Below are positions 26,912 through 35,539 of a stretch of 64,000 nt of DNA, in pieces. The notes under the pieces are model-generated. The model searched no databases. It worked only from the letters and a program-made list of their open reading frames with translations, and had not been told where the DNA came from. Source of the stretch: CAIYOL01 sp964494805 (GTDB lineage: Bacteria > Planctomycetota > Phycisphaerae > Sedimentisphaerales > Anaerobacaceae); contig CAZBST010000012.1 of the NCBI GenBank assembly GCA_964494805.1, forward strand, positions 13,213 through 77,212. Direction: 5' to 3'. Within the stretch, counting starts at the first letter, position 1. Every line of letters begins with the position of its first letter. A program made the translations under genes and the position numbers.

Positions 26912-27715
26912 ATGAGTAAACTGCGTCTATATGCACGAAAGTTTTTGCCTAAAGCGCTGAGTTTGTCCCAAAGATTTTTTTATATACCCCACAAGGGTAA
27001 GGGTTCTGAGCAAATCATACTTTACACGGAAGTTACATCATACTGTAATAATAAATGTACCTTCTGTGCCACGGATAAGGTTCGTAGAAAAGGTTTTATA
27101 AAGGACTTGGTTCGGGAGAAAGTGAGGGAATTTATTTCATCACGGCCTGCTAAGGAGTTTTTAGTATATTTTCACCTTGTTGGGGAGCCACTTTTGTATG
27201 ACGGTCTTGAAAATTATATCGGGATGCTGCAGTTGCCCAATGCGGAGTTGTGGGTGTGCACTAATGGTGTGCTCCTGACGGATGAGAGGATAAAGAGGTT
27301 GCATCAGGCGGGCTTGAAGAATATATGGATATCCATGTTTTATACAAACGAGTCGGACTACAAGAGATATGTGCGAACCGACCATTTTAAAAGCGCAAGC
27401 AGTAATCTATTCAATCTCTTATCCAAAAATGAAATGTTCGACAAAATCCGTATAGTGACATTTTCAGAAGATGCCGATGCCATAAAAGAAACTATCAGGA
27501 ACAAGAGTAATGTAGCATTACAGACCTCCAGAGAAAAAGATGAATGGGGTGGGGAGAGCAAGAGAAATTTTATATGCATTTCTATTAATGGAGATGTTTG
27601 CTTTGACTGGAAAGATTACAATTTTGACGGCTCAGTTGGAAATATCTGTGAGTTGGACGGCGATACCATCATAAAGGAATATAGTAGACTCAGACGAAAG
27701 TCTTTAACGGTGTAG
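26912..27715 (+). CDS. Radical SAM/SPASM-like protein (third, shorter)
   Basis: A 267-residue radical SAM protein with the cluster motif C45-x3-C49-x2-C52 (CNNKCTFC) after YTEVTSY. The core includes HLVGEPLLYDGL and ELWVCTNGVLL. The C-terminal segment ICISINGDVCFDWKDY followed by GSVGNI resembles a reduced SPASM/twitch domain with fewer cysteines than its relatives at 20958 and 23934. It is followed by a 100 bp gap, one of the largest in the operon. Likely the fourth radical SAM enzyme of the same modification block; its reaction is unknown. Confidence 0.85.
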   Translation: MSKLRLYARKFLPKALSLSQRFFYIPHKGKGSEQIILYTEVTSYCNNKCTFCATDKVRRKGFIKDLVREKVREFISSRPAKEFLVYFHLVGEPLLYDGLENYIGMLQLPNAELWVCTNGVLLTDERIKRLHQAGLKNIWISMFYTNESDYKRYVRTDHFKSASSNLFNLLSKNEMFDKIRIVTFSEDADAIKETIRNKSNVALQTSREKDEWGGESKRNFICISINGDVCFDWKDYNFDGSVGNICELDGDTIIKEYSRLRRKSLTV

Positions 27716-27815
27716 GGTTTATCACTTCGCGGCATATCACATTATATTGTTGCATCTTGGAAACAAACGAGCTTGAGGGGTAACTGCATTTGTAGTTCAA
27801 AGAGAAAATTAACCG

Positions 27816-29546
27816 GTGGCAAAGAATAACGTGGAAAATAAGATAAAGAGAATATCGTCAAACGTTGCTGCGTTTTGCACAAGTTTCTATTCTCTGCTTC
27901 GTCATATCAGATTTGCCCTGAGAAATAAGGTTTTCTGGTGTAAGTATCTCCGTGGCAGCAAAGCTGACCCGCGCTCGGTGGTGGTCACAGAAGTAAGCAA
28001 CAACGTCTACGCAGCGATTGGAACTGCCGTTGCGGCAAATATTGTCGCCAAAGTCCACCTTGCTCGAGTGCTTTACGTTAGTCACGGCCCTCGAGAACAT
28101 ATAATTTTCAAGTGGCTGCGAAGCAGCTTCTCTAATAGCTATTACGAAAGTATACACGAAATAGTCAACGGCCATTTTGAAGAGATAGATGCTGATGTCC
28201 ACAAGCTCTATGACACTTTGCGAAAGCCGGATGATATATTGAAGCTCAAGTATAAGGGGCTTTTGATAGGCGATATAGTTTATGATTTATCAATGAGAAA
28301 CGGATACTGGCAGGCAACAGTTTGGGAGATTGACGATAGGGTCTATGATACCTTGGTGAAAGTAGTTAGCATGCTGTTTGCCCTGGCGTTTATCTCAGAC
28401 AAATACAATGTCAGGGCGGCTTTGTCTTCGCATACGGTTGGGTTTAGTGGCCTGCTGATAAGATATTTTGCCAATCAAGTGATTGAAAGCTACTGCGGCG
28501 TCGCCGGCGGACCTATTCGGAAGTACCTTTTATTTAACGGTAAGAGTATGAAGTACCGCGATACGATAGGTAAAGTCTGGCTCGACAGTATTATGAGAGA
28601 CAATGAAGCCAAAACGCTACTGCTTGCTAAAGCCGACAAATATATAGCGGAAAGATTGTCTGGTACTTTTTTGGATGACCTGGATTCCAAAAGGGCGTTT
28701 GCAAGAGTCAAGAAGGAGTATAAGAGTTGCGAAGAATTCTGCCGGATATACGGCCTTTCTTCCGATAAGCCCTGTGTATTTGTAATGCTTCATGCCTTCA
28801 ACGATTTCCCACATCATTTCGAGAGATATATTTTTGCCGACTATTATCGCTGGTTTATTGAAACGTTAAAAATTGTCAGAAATGTTGACAGTGTCAATTG
28901 GATTTTTAAGGAGCATCCTTCGGCTGAATTTTATCCTAACGACGCCAATTTGAATGGTATTTTCGAGCTTTGTAATGAGTCGAACATTCTGTTCCTGGAT
29001 AAAGATTCCTCTTTTAATTCTTCTTCCTTACGCTACATTGGCCACGCAGTTGTCACGTGCTTAGGCACAGCCGGGCTGGAATTCAGTTGTTTCGGAGTCC
29101 CTGCTATAATTGCCGCCGATAATTGGTATTCGGGTCAGGGCATTTGTTACGAACCGCAAACTTATCAGGCCTATCGGGAACTTTTGGAAGGCATAATTGA
29201 TAGTGTTAAGCCCTTGGATAAGGAAGTGCAGGACCGTGCCAGAGTATTATTTTACCTTCAATATGCATCGGTGTTCGGCAAAACCGTCCGAGGCAACTCG
29301 TTTTTTGGCACGACCTCCGCGTCGCACGAAGAGAGAATGAAAAACAATGTTGATAAACTTCTTGCTGATGTCATCGTTCAATTAAAGAGTCCTGACATCC
29401 TTGAATTTCTCGGCAGAATAGAGGATTTTGTTGCCGATGGAAATAGAGAATGCTTCTATGTAAATGAATACCTCGAATCAAAATTGGACCGGAAAGTTAC
29501 TTCTGCTTATCGAAGTGCCGATTTTAGTTCTTTAGTGGCGAGTTGA
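27816..29546 (+). CDS. Capsule-polysaccharide-synthesis-like protein (KpsS/KpsC-type fold)
   Basis: A 576-residue protein starting at GTG. The C-terminal half resembles the Capsule_synth family: NWIFKEHPSAEFYP, then VVTCLGTAGLEFSCFGVPAI and ADNWYSGQG. These contain the histidine-proline and glutamate residues of the CMP-sugar binding region seen in KpsS/KpsC. The N-terminal half (about 1-300) has no motif I recognise. It may add a CMP-activated sugar (Kdo or pseudaminic acid) or build a linker; the kdsD-like gene upstream fits a Kdo idea, but kdsA and kdsB are absent. Moderate confidence in the fold, low in the function. Confidence 0.65.
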   Translation: MAKNNVENKIKRISSNVAAFCTSFYSLLRHIRFALRNKVFWCKYLRGSKADPRSVVVTEVSNNVYAAIGTAVAANIVAKVHLARVLYVSHGPREHIIFKWLRSSFSNSYYESIHEIVNGHFEEIDADVHKLYDTLRKPDDILKLKYKGLLIGDIVYDLSMRNGYWQATVWEIDDRVYDTLVKVVSMLFALAFISDKYNVRAALSSHTVGFSGLLIRYFANQVIESYCGVAGGPIRKYLLFNGKSMKYRDTIGKVWLDSIMRDNEAKTLLLAKADKYIAERLSGTFLDDLDSKRAFARVKKEYKSCEEFCRIYGLSSDKPCVFVMLHAFNDFPHHFERYIFADYYRWFIETLKIVRNVDSVNWIFKEHPSAEFYPNDANLNGIFELCNESNILFLDKDSSFNSSSLRYIGHAVVTCLGTAGLEFSCFGVPAIIAADNWYSGQGICYEPQTYQAYRELLEGIIDSVKPLDKEVQDRARVLFYLQYASVFGKTVRGNSFFGTTSASHEERMKNNVDKLLADVIVQLKSPDILEFLGRIEDFVADGNRECFYVNEYLESKLDRKVTSAYRSADFSSLVAS

Positions 29547-29582
29547 ACAAGAATTTCGACATAAAAAGGAGAGCTAAAATAT

Positions 29583-30254
29583 ATGCTTAGAGGACCTGCT
29601 GTTGAGGTAAAGCGGAAATTCCAGGTGTACAAAGCGAAGGCGTTGGTCAATCGCCTCAGAGCATATACGATGTGCGACTTCGAGCGAATCAAGTCTTTGA
29701 TAGACCTGTCTTTATACCTTAATTCACAGCAAATAGAAGGCGATTTTGTCGAATGCGGGACATATAAAGGGGGCACAGCGGCAATTCTATCAAAATATAT
29801 GGGGGCAGACAGGCATTTGTATCTGTATGATAGTTTCAAAGGTATGCCGCCGACATCGGACAAAGATGGAGCAGAGGCTGCAAAGTGGGTAGGCGAGTGT
29901 CGGGGGACGGTCGAAGACGTCCGCGAGGCTATGAAACTGGTTTCTACAGATGATAGTCGTTATACTATTGTAGAAGGATGGTTTGAGAATACATTCTGTG
30001 AGATTCTGCCTGAGAAGGTTGCCTTTTTACATTGTGACGCCGATTGGTACAACTCGGTGACGTTGGTACTGGATACTTTCTATCCTCTTATATCCGAGGG
30101 GGGCTGCGTTGTGCTTGATGATTTCGGGTATTGGGAGGGATGCCGAGAAGCCTTCTACGATTTCTGTGTCAGGCATAACGAAAAGCCTCTTCTGGAGAGA
30201 ATGGGGGTCAGCCAAGCATATTGGATAAAACACAAATTGAACAACAGGGCTTAG
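29583..30254 (+). CDS. TylF/MycF-type macrocin O-methyltransferase
   Basis: A 223-residue member of the TylF/MycF family of sugar O-methyltransferases. Visible are GDFVECGTYKGGTAAIL (SAM motif), LYLYDSFKGMPP, HCDADWYNSV with the acidic metal-binding residues, and GGCVVLDDFGYWEG. Family members methylate deoxysugar hydroxyls on antibiotics, Mg-dependent, so a deoxysugar such as rhamnose in this glycan is a sensible target. A GGAG ribosome site precedes the ATG. Confidence 0.9.
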   Translation: MLRGPAVEVKRKFQVYKAKALVNRLRAYTMCDFERIKSLIDLSLYLNSQQIEGDFVECGTYKGGTAAILSKYMGADRHLYLYDSFKGMPPTSDKDGAEAAKWVGECRGTVEDVREAMKLVSTDDSRYTIVEGWFENTFCEILPEKVAFLHCDADWYNSVTLVLDTFYPLISEGGCVVLDDFGYWEGCREAFYDFCVRHNEKPLLERMGVSQAYWIKHKLNNRA

Positions 30255-31168
30255 GTAAGAGCAGATGTGTCAGCCCTCTGACCGGTTTGGATAACGTAAC
30301 CTTGCTCAAGACTATTCCCGCAGAACAGTTAATCCGTGATTGGCAGGATGGTCGGCTAAAAATAGATATTACAGAAGAGCTGCACGGCTATAAAGAGATT
30401 TATCTTTATCAGTGTAATCAAACAAAGTTGAAGTTCTTTTATCCCCCTGATATTGCCGGTTCAGACAGCTTATATGAGAAACTGCAGAGCAACGAATTTT
30501 ATTATATGGAGGATAAATGGGAACACCGTACAGCGGTCGAGGATTTAGCCGGGTGTGAGCAGATTTTGGAGATAGGTTCTGGTTTCGGCGCTTTTGTGCA
30601 GATTTGTATCGACAGGGGTTTGAACGCAAGAGGCATCGAACTTAACGAAGCTGCCGTTGCACGAGCGCAGCAGATAGGGCTGCCTGTAGAACGGCTGAGT
30701 CTGGAACATGCTGCCGAATTATACAGCGGGTCTTTCGACGCAGTGTGTGGTTTCCAGGTGCTTGAGCACGTTCCTAATCCGTGTGATTTTATTAACTGGT
30801 CAGTGAAAATGTTAAGACCGCAGGGGAAGCTTATTTACTGTGTTCCAAATGCCGATAGTTTTCTCAGGTACCAGTATAATTTGTTGGATATGCCACCTCA
30901 CCATATGCTGCAGTTTTCGAGAGATACATTTGTAGCGATGCAGGAATTATTTCCCCTAAGGCTGGAAAAAGTGAGGTATGAGCCGCTGGCATCTTATCAT
31001 ACGGCTGGTTACATAAAGTCCTACGGTTGTCATTTTTGTTCCCGTTTTGCTGCAGCAAAAATTCTGTTCAATCGTTACACAAATCCGTTTTACAAACTTT
31101 GTCTTAGGATGGGTCTTAGGAGGTTGTTAGTTGGACAGAGCCTTTACGTCCAGTTCTGCAAGGTATAG
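30221..31168 (+). CDS. Class I SAM-dependent methyltransferase
   Basis: Up to 315 residues, starting with TTG inside the TylF-like gene (34 bp overlap); a TTG at 30287 is an alternative. SAM motif I is ILEIGSGFGAF, with ARGIELNEAAVARA after it, then FDAVCGFQVLEHVPNP and GKLIYCVPNADSF, the usual Methyltransf_23 order. The N-terminal stretch RCVSPLTGLDN is like the short leader seen in nucleotide-sugar C- and O-methyltransferases, though its cysteines are too few to bind zinc. Role in glycan methylation by context. Confidence 0.82.
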   Translation: MDKTQIEQQGLGKSRCVSPLTGLDNVTLLKTIPAEQLIRDWQDGRLKIDITEELHGYKEIYLYQCNQTKLKFFYPPDIAGSDSLYEKLQSNEFYYMEDKWEHRTAVEDLAGCEQILEIGSGFGAFVQICIDRGLNARGIELNEAAVARAQQIGLPVERLSLEHAAELYSGSFDAVCGFQVLEHVPNPCDFINWSVKMLRPQGKLIYCVPNADSFLRYQYNLLDMPPHHMLQFSRDTFVAMQELFPLRLEKVRYEPLASYHTAGYIKSYGCHFCSRFAAAKILFNRYTNPFYKLCLRMGLRRLLVGQSLYVQFCKV

Positions 31169-32015
31169 CAATTATCTCAATCTTGGTTGCGGCCATCGCT
31201 TTCATCCCACTTGGACAAATGTCGATTTTATCTCCACGGGCGAAGGTGTAATGGTTGTGGATTTAACCAGAGGTGTACCGTTTCCTGATGCATCCTTTGA
31301 TGTTGTCTACCATTCTCATTTGCTCGAGCATTTTTCCAAGAGCGAAGCTGAACACTTTTTGAGGGAGTGTTACCGTCTTCTGCGTCCCAATGGTATCTTG
31401 AGAGTGGTAGTGCCGGATTTAGAGCAGATAGTTAAAGTGTATTTGACGGCGCTTGAACAAGCCGGTTCGGGTTCCAAAGAATGGGCTGCCAACTATGAGT
31501 GGATTTTGCTGGAGATGTATGACCAGGCAGTTAGGGACTATCCCGGAGGGGAAATGGCTGCGTATCTTTCCCAAGACCACATTCCTAATAAGGAATTTAT
31601 ATTGAAACGCTGTGGGATAGAAGCCAGAAATATAATAAACCGTGCCAGTTATCACCGCGAACAAAAGCATAATTTGGCCAAGCAGAAATATCACTCTAAA
31701 CAGCTGCTTGGTCGGATTTATCGTTTTGTTTGTTCCCTGCGACATTGTAGAGAGTTGCTGCTGAAAGTCCTTTGCGGCAGGGAATACCGTATGCTACAGG
31801 TCGGTCGCTTTCGCCAAAATGGAGAGAATCATCGGTGGATGTACGACCGTTATTCACTGTCGGTTTTGCTGAGCAAATGCGGCCTGAAAAGTATCAAACA
31901 ACAAGTAGCTACCGAGAGCTACATACCGGACTGGACCGGTTTTAACTTGGATACGGAACCGGACGGAACCATCTACAAACCGGATTCCCTCTATATGGAG
32001 GGCGTTAAACCCTGA
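31131..32015 (+). CDS. SAM-dependent methyltransferase-like protein
   Basis: A 294-residue protein, TTG start, overlapping the preceding methyltransferase by 38 bp. It has the SAM-site stretch YLNLGCGHRFHPTWTNVDF followed by VVDLTRGVPFPDASFDVVYHSHLLEHF and LRPNGILRVVVPD, the pattern of the COG4627-type predicted methyltransferases common in polysaccharide loci. The C-terminal 130 residues, rich in basic residues, are unassigned. Sits in a run of three methyltransferase genes. Confidence 0.8.
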   Translation: MDRAFTSSSARYSNYLNLGCGHRFHPTWTNVDFISTGEGVMVVDLTRGVPFPDASFDVVYHSHLLEHFSKSEAEHFLRECYRLLRPNGILRVVVPDLEQIVKVYLTALEQAGSGSKEWAANYEWILLEMYDQAVRDYPGGEMAAYLSQDHIPNKEFILKRCGIEARNIINRASYHREQKHNLAKQKYHSKQLLGRIYRFVCSLRHCRELLLKVLCGREYRMLQVGRFRQNGENHRWMYDRYSLSVLLSKCGLKSIKQQVATESYIPDWTGFNLDTEPDGTIYKPDSLYMEGVKP

Positions 32016-32016
32016 T

Positions 32017-33537
32017 ATGGAAAGACCATTAAATATATGTTTGATTAATACGTATGATATCGTCGGCGGTGCTGCAAGAGCAGCTTATCGTCTTCATAAA
32101 GGTTTGACGTTACAGAATCACAATTCTATTATGCTCGTTCGCAAGAAAAAGTCGCAAGATATGAGTGTTCTTGCACTGGATACCATCAGCGACGAAGACA
32201 AAGCAGAGGAAGAAATTTTTTCAGTCATTCAGAAGCAACTGATTAATCAGAACAGGACAGATATTTCTGACACCTTATTCTCGTTGCCATATCCAGGCTA
32301 CGACCTTTCGGACACTAATCTAATCCGCAGTGCCGACGTAATCAATCTGCATTGGGTCAGTTATTTTCAGTCGGTGGAGTCTATAGCTTCTCTTCTTTCG
32401 CTGCACAAGCCTGTTGTGTGGACACTGCATGACCAGTGGGCGTTTACTGGCGGATGTCATTATTCGGCTGGATGTGAGAAATATACGCAACAATGCGAAC
32501 GATGTCCGCAGCTTTTGGATGATTCGGACCGGCTGCCTGAGATGATATTGAAAAATAAGCTCAATTATTTTGACCGTAGTCTGGTAATTGTTTCACCAAG
32601 CAACTGGCTTGCCCAGTGTACTCGCAAAAGCACAGTGTTTAAAAATTGTAGGATTGAAGTGATACCCAACGGACTGGATATCGATACTTTCAGGCCAACA
32701 AATAAAGTTCAGGCAAAAAAAGATTTAAGCATCAACCCTGAAACCACAACGATATTATTCGGGGCAATCTCTCATACAAAAAAAAGGAAAGGCTTCCAGC
32801 AGTTGTGCAAAGCGTTTGATTACTGTCACAAAAGCGAGAAATTTGCCGAGTTGATTCGAACGGGAAAAGTTAGAATAATGACGTTTGGCACCGCCGATTC
32901 ACTGATGAAAGAAGTTGGGATTCCGGCTGTTTCTTTCGGTCATACTAATTCTGACGAAAGACTTGCAGTTATCTACTCCGCTGCTGATTTTATGGTTCTT
33001 CCGTCTCTTGAGGATAATCTGCCTAATATAATGGTTGAGTGCCTTTCCTGCGGGACGCCTGTTATTGCCTTTGAGACTGGCGGGGTACCTGATGCCGTTA
33101 AGCATAACCAAACAGGTTATCTTGCCGCCACTTTCGATACGGATGAAATGGGAAGCTATATTCTTGATATGCTATTCAGGCCTGAAATCAGAAAAAGAAT
33201 GTCTTCAAATGCGAGAGAACTGGCTGAAAACCACTTTTCCATGCAAATGCAAACGAACGGGTATCTGAAGCTTTTCAATGATTTAATAAGAGACCGTGCC
33301 GGTATAGGAAGCGATTCTTTGTTAGCCGAAAATAAAGAGTGTTCGCCATCATTATCTTCTGTTGACCCTGCCTTTTTCTCGCTCTACAGGAGATTTACAC
33401 GTGAGGTGCTCAATAGAAATAATCGGGCATCAGACTCGGTTTACAAGGGTTCGTTTTTAAGAATAGCGTCCATTGGTGGAAAGGTTGTCAAAAGAGTCGG
33501 AAGGCCCGTAAAACGGTGGATTAAATATATACTGTAG
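32017..33537 (+). CDS. GT4 family glycosyltransferase
   Basis: A 506-residue GT-B glycosyltransferase. The N-terminal domain has LINTYDIVGGAARAAYRLH and the characteristic WTLHDQWAFTGGCHYSAGC with a nearby cysteine group (CEKY, CERCPQL) that could bind zinc. The donor domain carries LPSLEDNLPNIMVECLSCG with the E-x7-E type motif and VIAFETGGVPD. The C-terminal 100 residues are basic and could sit on the membrane. Likely adds a hexose or deoxyhexose to the lipid-linked chain; donor unknown. Confidence 0.88.
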   Translation: MERPLNICLINTYDIVGGAARAAYRLHKGLTLQNHNSIMLVRKKKSQDMSVLALDTISDEDKAEEEIFSVIQKQLINQNRTDISDTLFSLPYPGYDLSDTNLIRSADVINLHWVSYFQSVESIASLLSLHKPVVWTLHDQWAFTGGCHYSAGCEKYTQQCERCPQLLDDSDRLPEMILKNKLNYFDRSLVIVSPSNWLAQCTRKSTVFKNCRIEVIPNGLDIDTFRPTNKVQAKKDLSINPETTTILFGAISHTKKRKGFQQLCKAFDYCHKSEKFAELIRTGKVRIMTFGTADSLMKEVGIPAVSFGHTNSDERLAVIYSAADFMVLPSLEDNLPNIMVECLSCGTPVIAFETGGVPDAVKHNQTGYLAATFDTDEMGSYILDMLFRPEIRKRMSSNARELAENHFSMQMQTNGYLKLFNDLIRDRAGIGSDSLLAENKECSPSLSSVDPAFFSLYRRFTREVLNRNNRASDSVYKGSFLRIASIGGKVVKRVGRPVKRWIKYIL

Positions 33538-33539
33538 GT

Positions 33540-34574
33540 ATGCGTTGCCCATTACTTAATGAACTGCCCGCCCCGTTGGAAGGCAAAAGTGGATGGCCGT
33601 GGACCGAGCAGAGTAAGCCTCTGCCGGATACAGCTCCAGATGGTCTACCTTGGCCTAAGGTAAGTATTGTTACACCTACTTATAACCACGGCCGGTTCAT
33701 CGAAGAGTGTATTCGCTCCGTATTGCTGCAGGGTTATCCCAATTTGGAATATATCGTCATAGATGGTGGCAGCACGGATGAAACCGTTGATGTCATAAAA
33801 AAATATGAGCCCTGGTTGGCCTACTGGGAGAGTAAGTCGGACAGGGGGCAAAGCCATGCAATCAACAAAGGGCTGGAAAAAAGTACCGGAAAGTTCTTCA
33901 ACTGGTATAATTCAGACGATGTACTTGCCCCCAACGGTTTGGCGACAATGGTCCGCGCGATGGTTAAATATCCCCAGGCTGGTTATATACACGGGCGGCG
34001 TATTTTTATTGATGATAAAGGTAAAGTGCGGGGTGGAAACAAGCATGGTTATGATAATAAAATCAGCTTTTCACCCGAGTTGGCAACTTCGGTTTCTGCT
34101 TTGAAGACGGGGTCGCAGCCGACTTGTTTGATGGACAGGGAACTTGTAATTCAAACAGGAAAGGTTGACGAAAACCTTCATTATATTATGGATATTGACC
34201 TGTTGTTAAGAATTGCACTTATCAAAAGGCCCATATATATAAACTCCCCTTTAAGTTATGTCAGAATCCACCCTGATACAAAAAGCCTTCAATGGAATTC
34301 CCAGCGAGCGAGAGAACGGATATGTGTTGCCAACAAGATATTCAGCCGTAATGACTTGCCACCCTCCATCATGAGATTAAAAAAGCAAACCTTCGCAACC
34401 GCTCACCGATTTGCATGGCGAAGTTATACTCGTGCAGGAATGTATAAGTTTGCCATCTGGCATTTGTTGCTGGATATTTTTTTCTCCCCGGCTCATGGCT
34501 GGAGGCAACGGCTGACAACCTATAAGCTGTTTAAGCTGGACAAAAAAGTTGTAAGATTCGATGAGGAAATCTAA
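33540..34574 (+). CDS. GT2 family glycosyltransferase
   Basis: A 344-residue GT-A enzyme, starting 2 nt after the GT4 gene. Motifs are VSIVTPTYNHGRFIEECI, IVIDGGSTDET, the GQSHAINKGL stretch and the metal site NWYNSDDVL. The GQSxAINKG variant marks a well-populated GT2 subgroup found in O-antigen and exopolysaccharide loci. The C-terminal about 80 residues are basic, perhaps for membrane contact. Specificity not readable. Confidence 0.88.
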   Translation: MRCPLLNELPAPLEGKSGWPWTEQSKPLPDTAPDGLPWPKVSIVTPTYNHGRFIEECIRSVLLQGYPNLEYIVIDGGSTDETVDVIKKYEPWLAYWESKSDRGQSHAINKGLEKSTGKFFNWYNSDDVLAPNGLATMVRAMVKYPQAGYIHGRRIFIDDKGKVRGGNKHGYDNKISFSPELATSVSALKTGSQPTCLMDRELVIQTGKVDENLHYIMDIDLLLRIALIKRPIYINSPLSYVRIHPDTKSLQWNSQRARERICVANKIFSRNDLPPSIMRLKKQTFATAHRFAWRSYTRAGMYKFAIWHLLLDIFFSPAHGWRQRLTTYKLFKLDKKVVRFDEEI

Positions 34575-34585
34575 CTTTTACAAAA

Positions 34586-35539
34586 ATGGAATTTTTAGCG
34601 AAAGCAAAAAAGATGGCCGGTGATTTTCTTCTTTATGCTTCGATTTTGAAAAGAGCTTTCATACAGCATGCACGGGAAATAAGGTGTTTTGTTAGAGCTA
34701 AAAAACGTTACGTCCATGATGGGTATCTGAAGAACAACCCTTCTTTGTTCTTGAGAAAAAAGGCTCATCATCTGGAACGTTGTCTGTTTGCACCTCATTT
34801 ATATCCATCTCATACAGCAGAAAGTGCGGCAAAAGAAATTGAAAAAATATTAGCTGATGATAATGGCCTTCCGTCTGAACAAAAAAAATGGGCGCAGAAA
34901 ATACTTCAGGAATACAAAACTAAAGCCCAACAGAATGTTTCTGTTTTTTGCCCTATGTTGATAAATAATACAGCTCGTAAGCAACCAACGGTTACCGCCG
35001 AAAATCTGATGAGTTTAATACGGCAGCGTCGTTCACGACGAGTTTTTATTGATACACCTCTCACAGATTCTGAGAAAGCTGCAATTTGCCAGGCGGCACA
35101 ATATGCTCCTTCTTCCTGCAACCGGCAAACTCTTTATTTAATTTTTGTGGAAGAACGCGAGCTAAAGGAATTCATAGCTTCTACAATACCCGGCGGCTGC
35201 CAGTTTTTTTCTCGGGCGCCGTGCATTCTGCTGCTTGTTTCTGACGCAGGTGACTACAGATATCCCGAGGATAGAATGGTGCCTTTTATTGAAGGTGCTG
35301 CAGCTGTCCAGAATATTTATTTACTTTGTGAGACGATGGGCTTGGGATGTTGCTGGGGCTCATATACGAGTTTCGGGACCGTTGGTCGGGAACGTGAGGT
35401 GCGAAAGAGATTTAGAATTCCTGATACACATGTAATAGTTGCTTCTCTGGCTGTTGGAAAAAGTAACCAGGCTGTGTGTGAAATTCCAAGGGAGTCGCCG
35501 CAAAGCAGATTTTGGAACAATTATTATGGAAATAAGTAG
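34586..35539 (+). CDS. Nitroreductase family protein with N-terminal extension
   Basis: A 317-residue protein. Residues about 140-317 form a nitroreductase (FMN-dependent) domain: LIRQRRSRRVF with the phosphate-binding arginines, AAQYAPSSCNRQTL, then EGAAAVQNIYLLCETMGLGCCWGSY. The first 130 residues are an extra basic helical part with cysteines and no recognised motif. Related nitroreductase-fold proteins occur in polysaccharide loci next to polysaccharide pyruvyl transferases or methyltransferases, with unclear roles; redox modification of a sugar is possible. Overlaps the next gene by 14 bp. Confidence 0.78.
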   Translation: MEFLAKAKKMAGDFLLYASILKRAFIQHAREIRCFVRAKKRYVHDGYLKNNPSLFLRKKAHHLERCLFAPHLYPSHTAESAAKEIEKILADDNGLPSEQKKWAQKILQEYKTKAQQNVSVFCPMLINNTARKQPTVTAENLMSLIRQRRSRRVFIDTPLTDSEKAAICQAAQYAPSSCNRQTLYLIFVEERELKEFIASTIPGGCQFFSRAPCILLLVSDAGDYRYPEDRMVPFIEGAAAVQNIYLLCETMGLGCCWGSYTSFGTVGREREVRKRFRIPDTHVIVASLAVGKSNQAVCEIPRESPQSRFWNNYYGNK

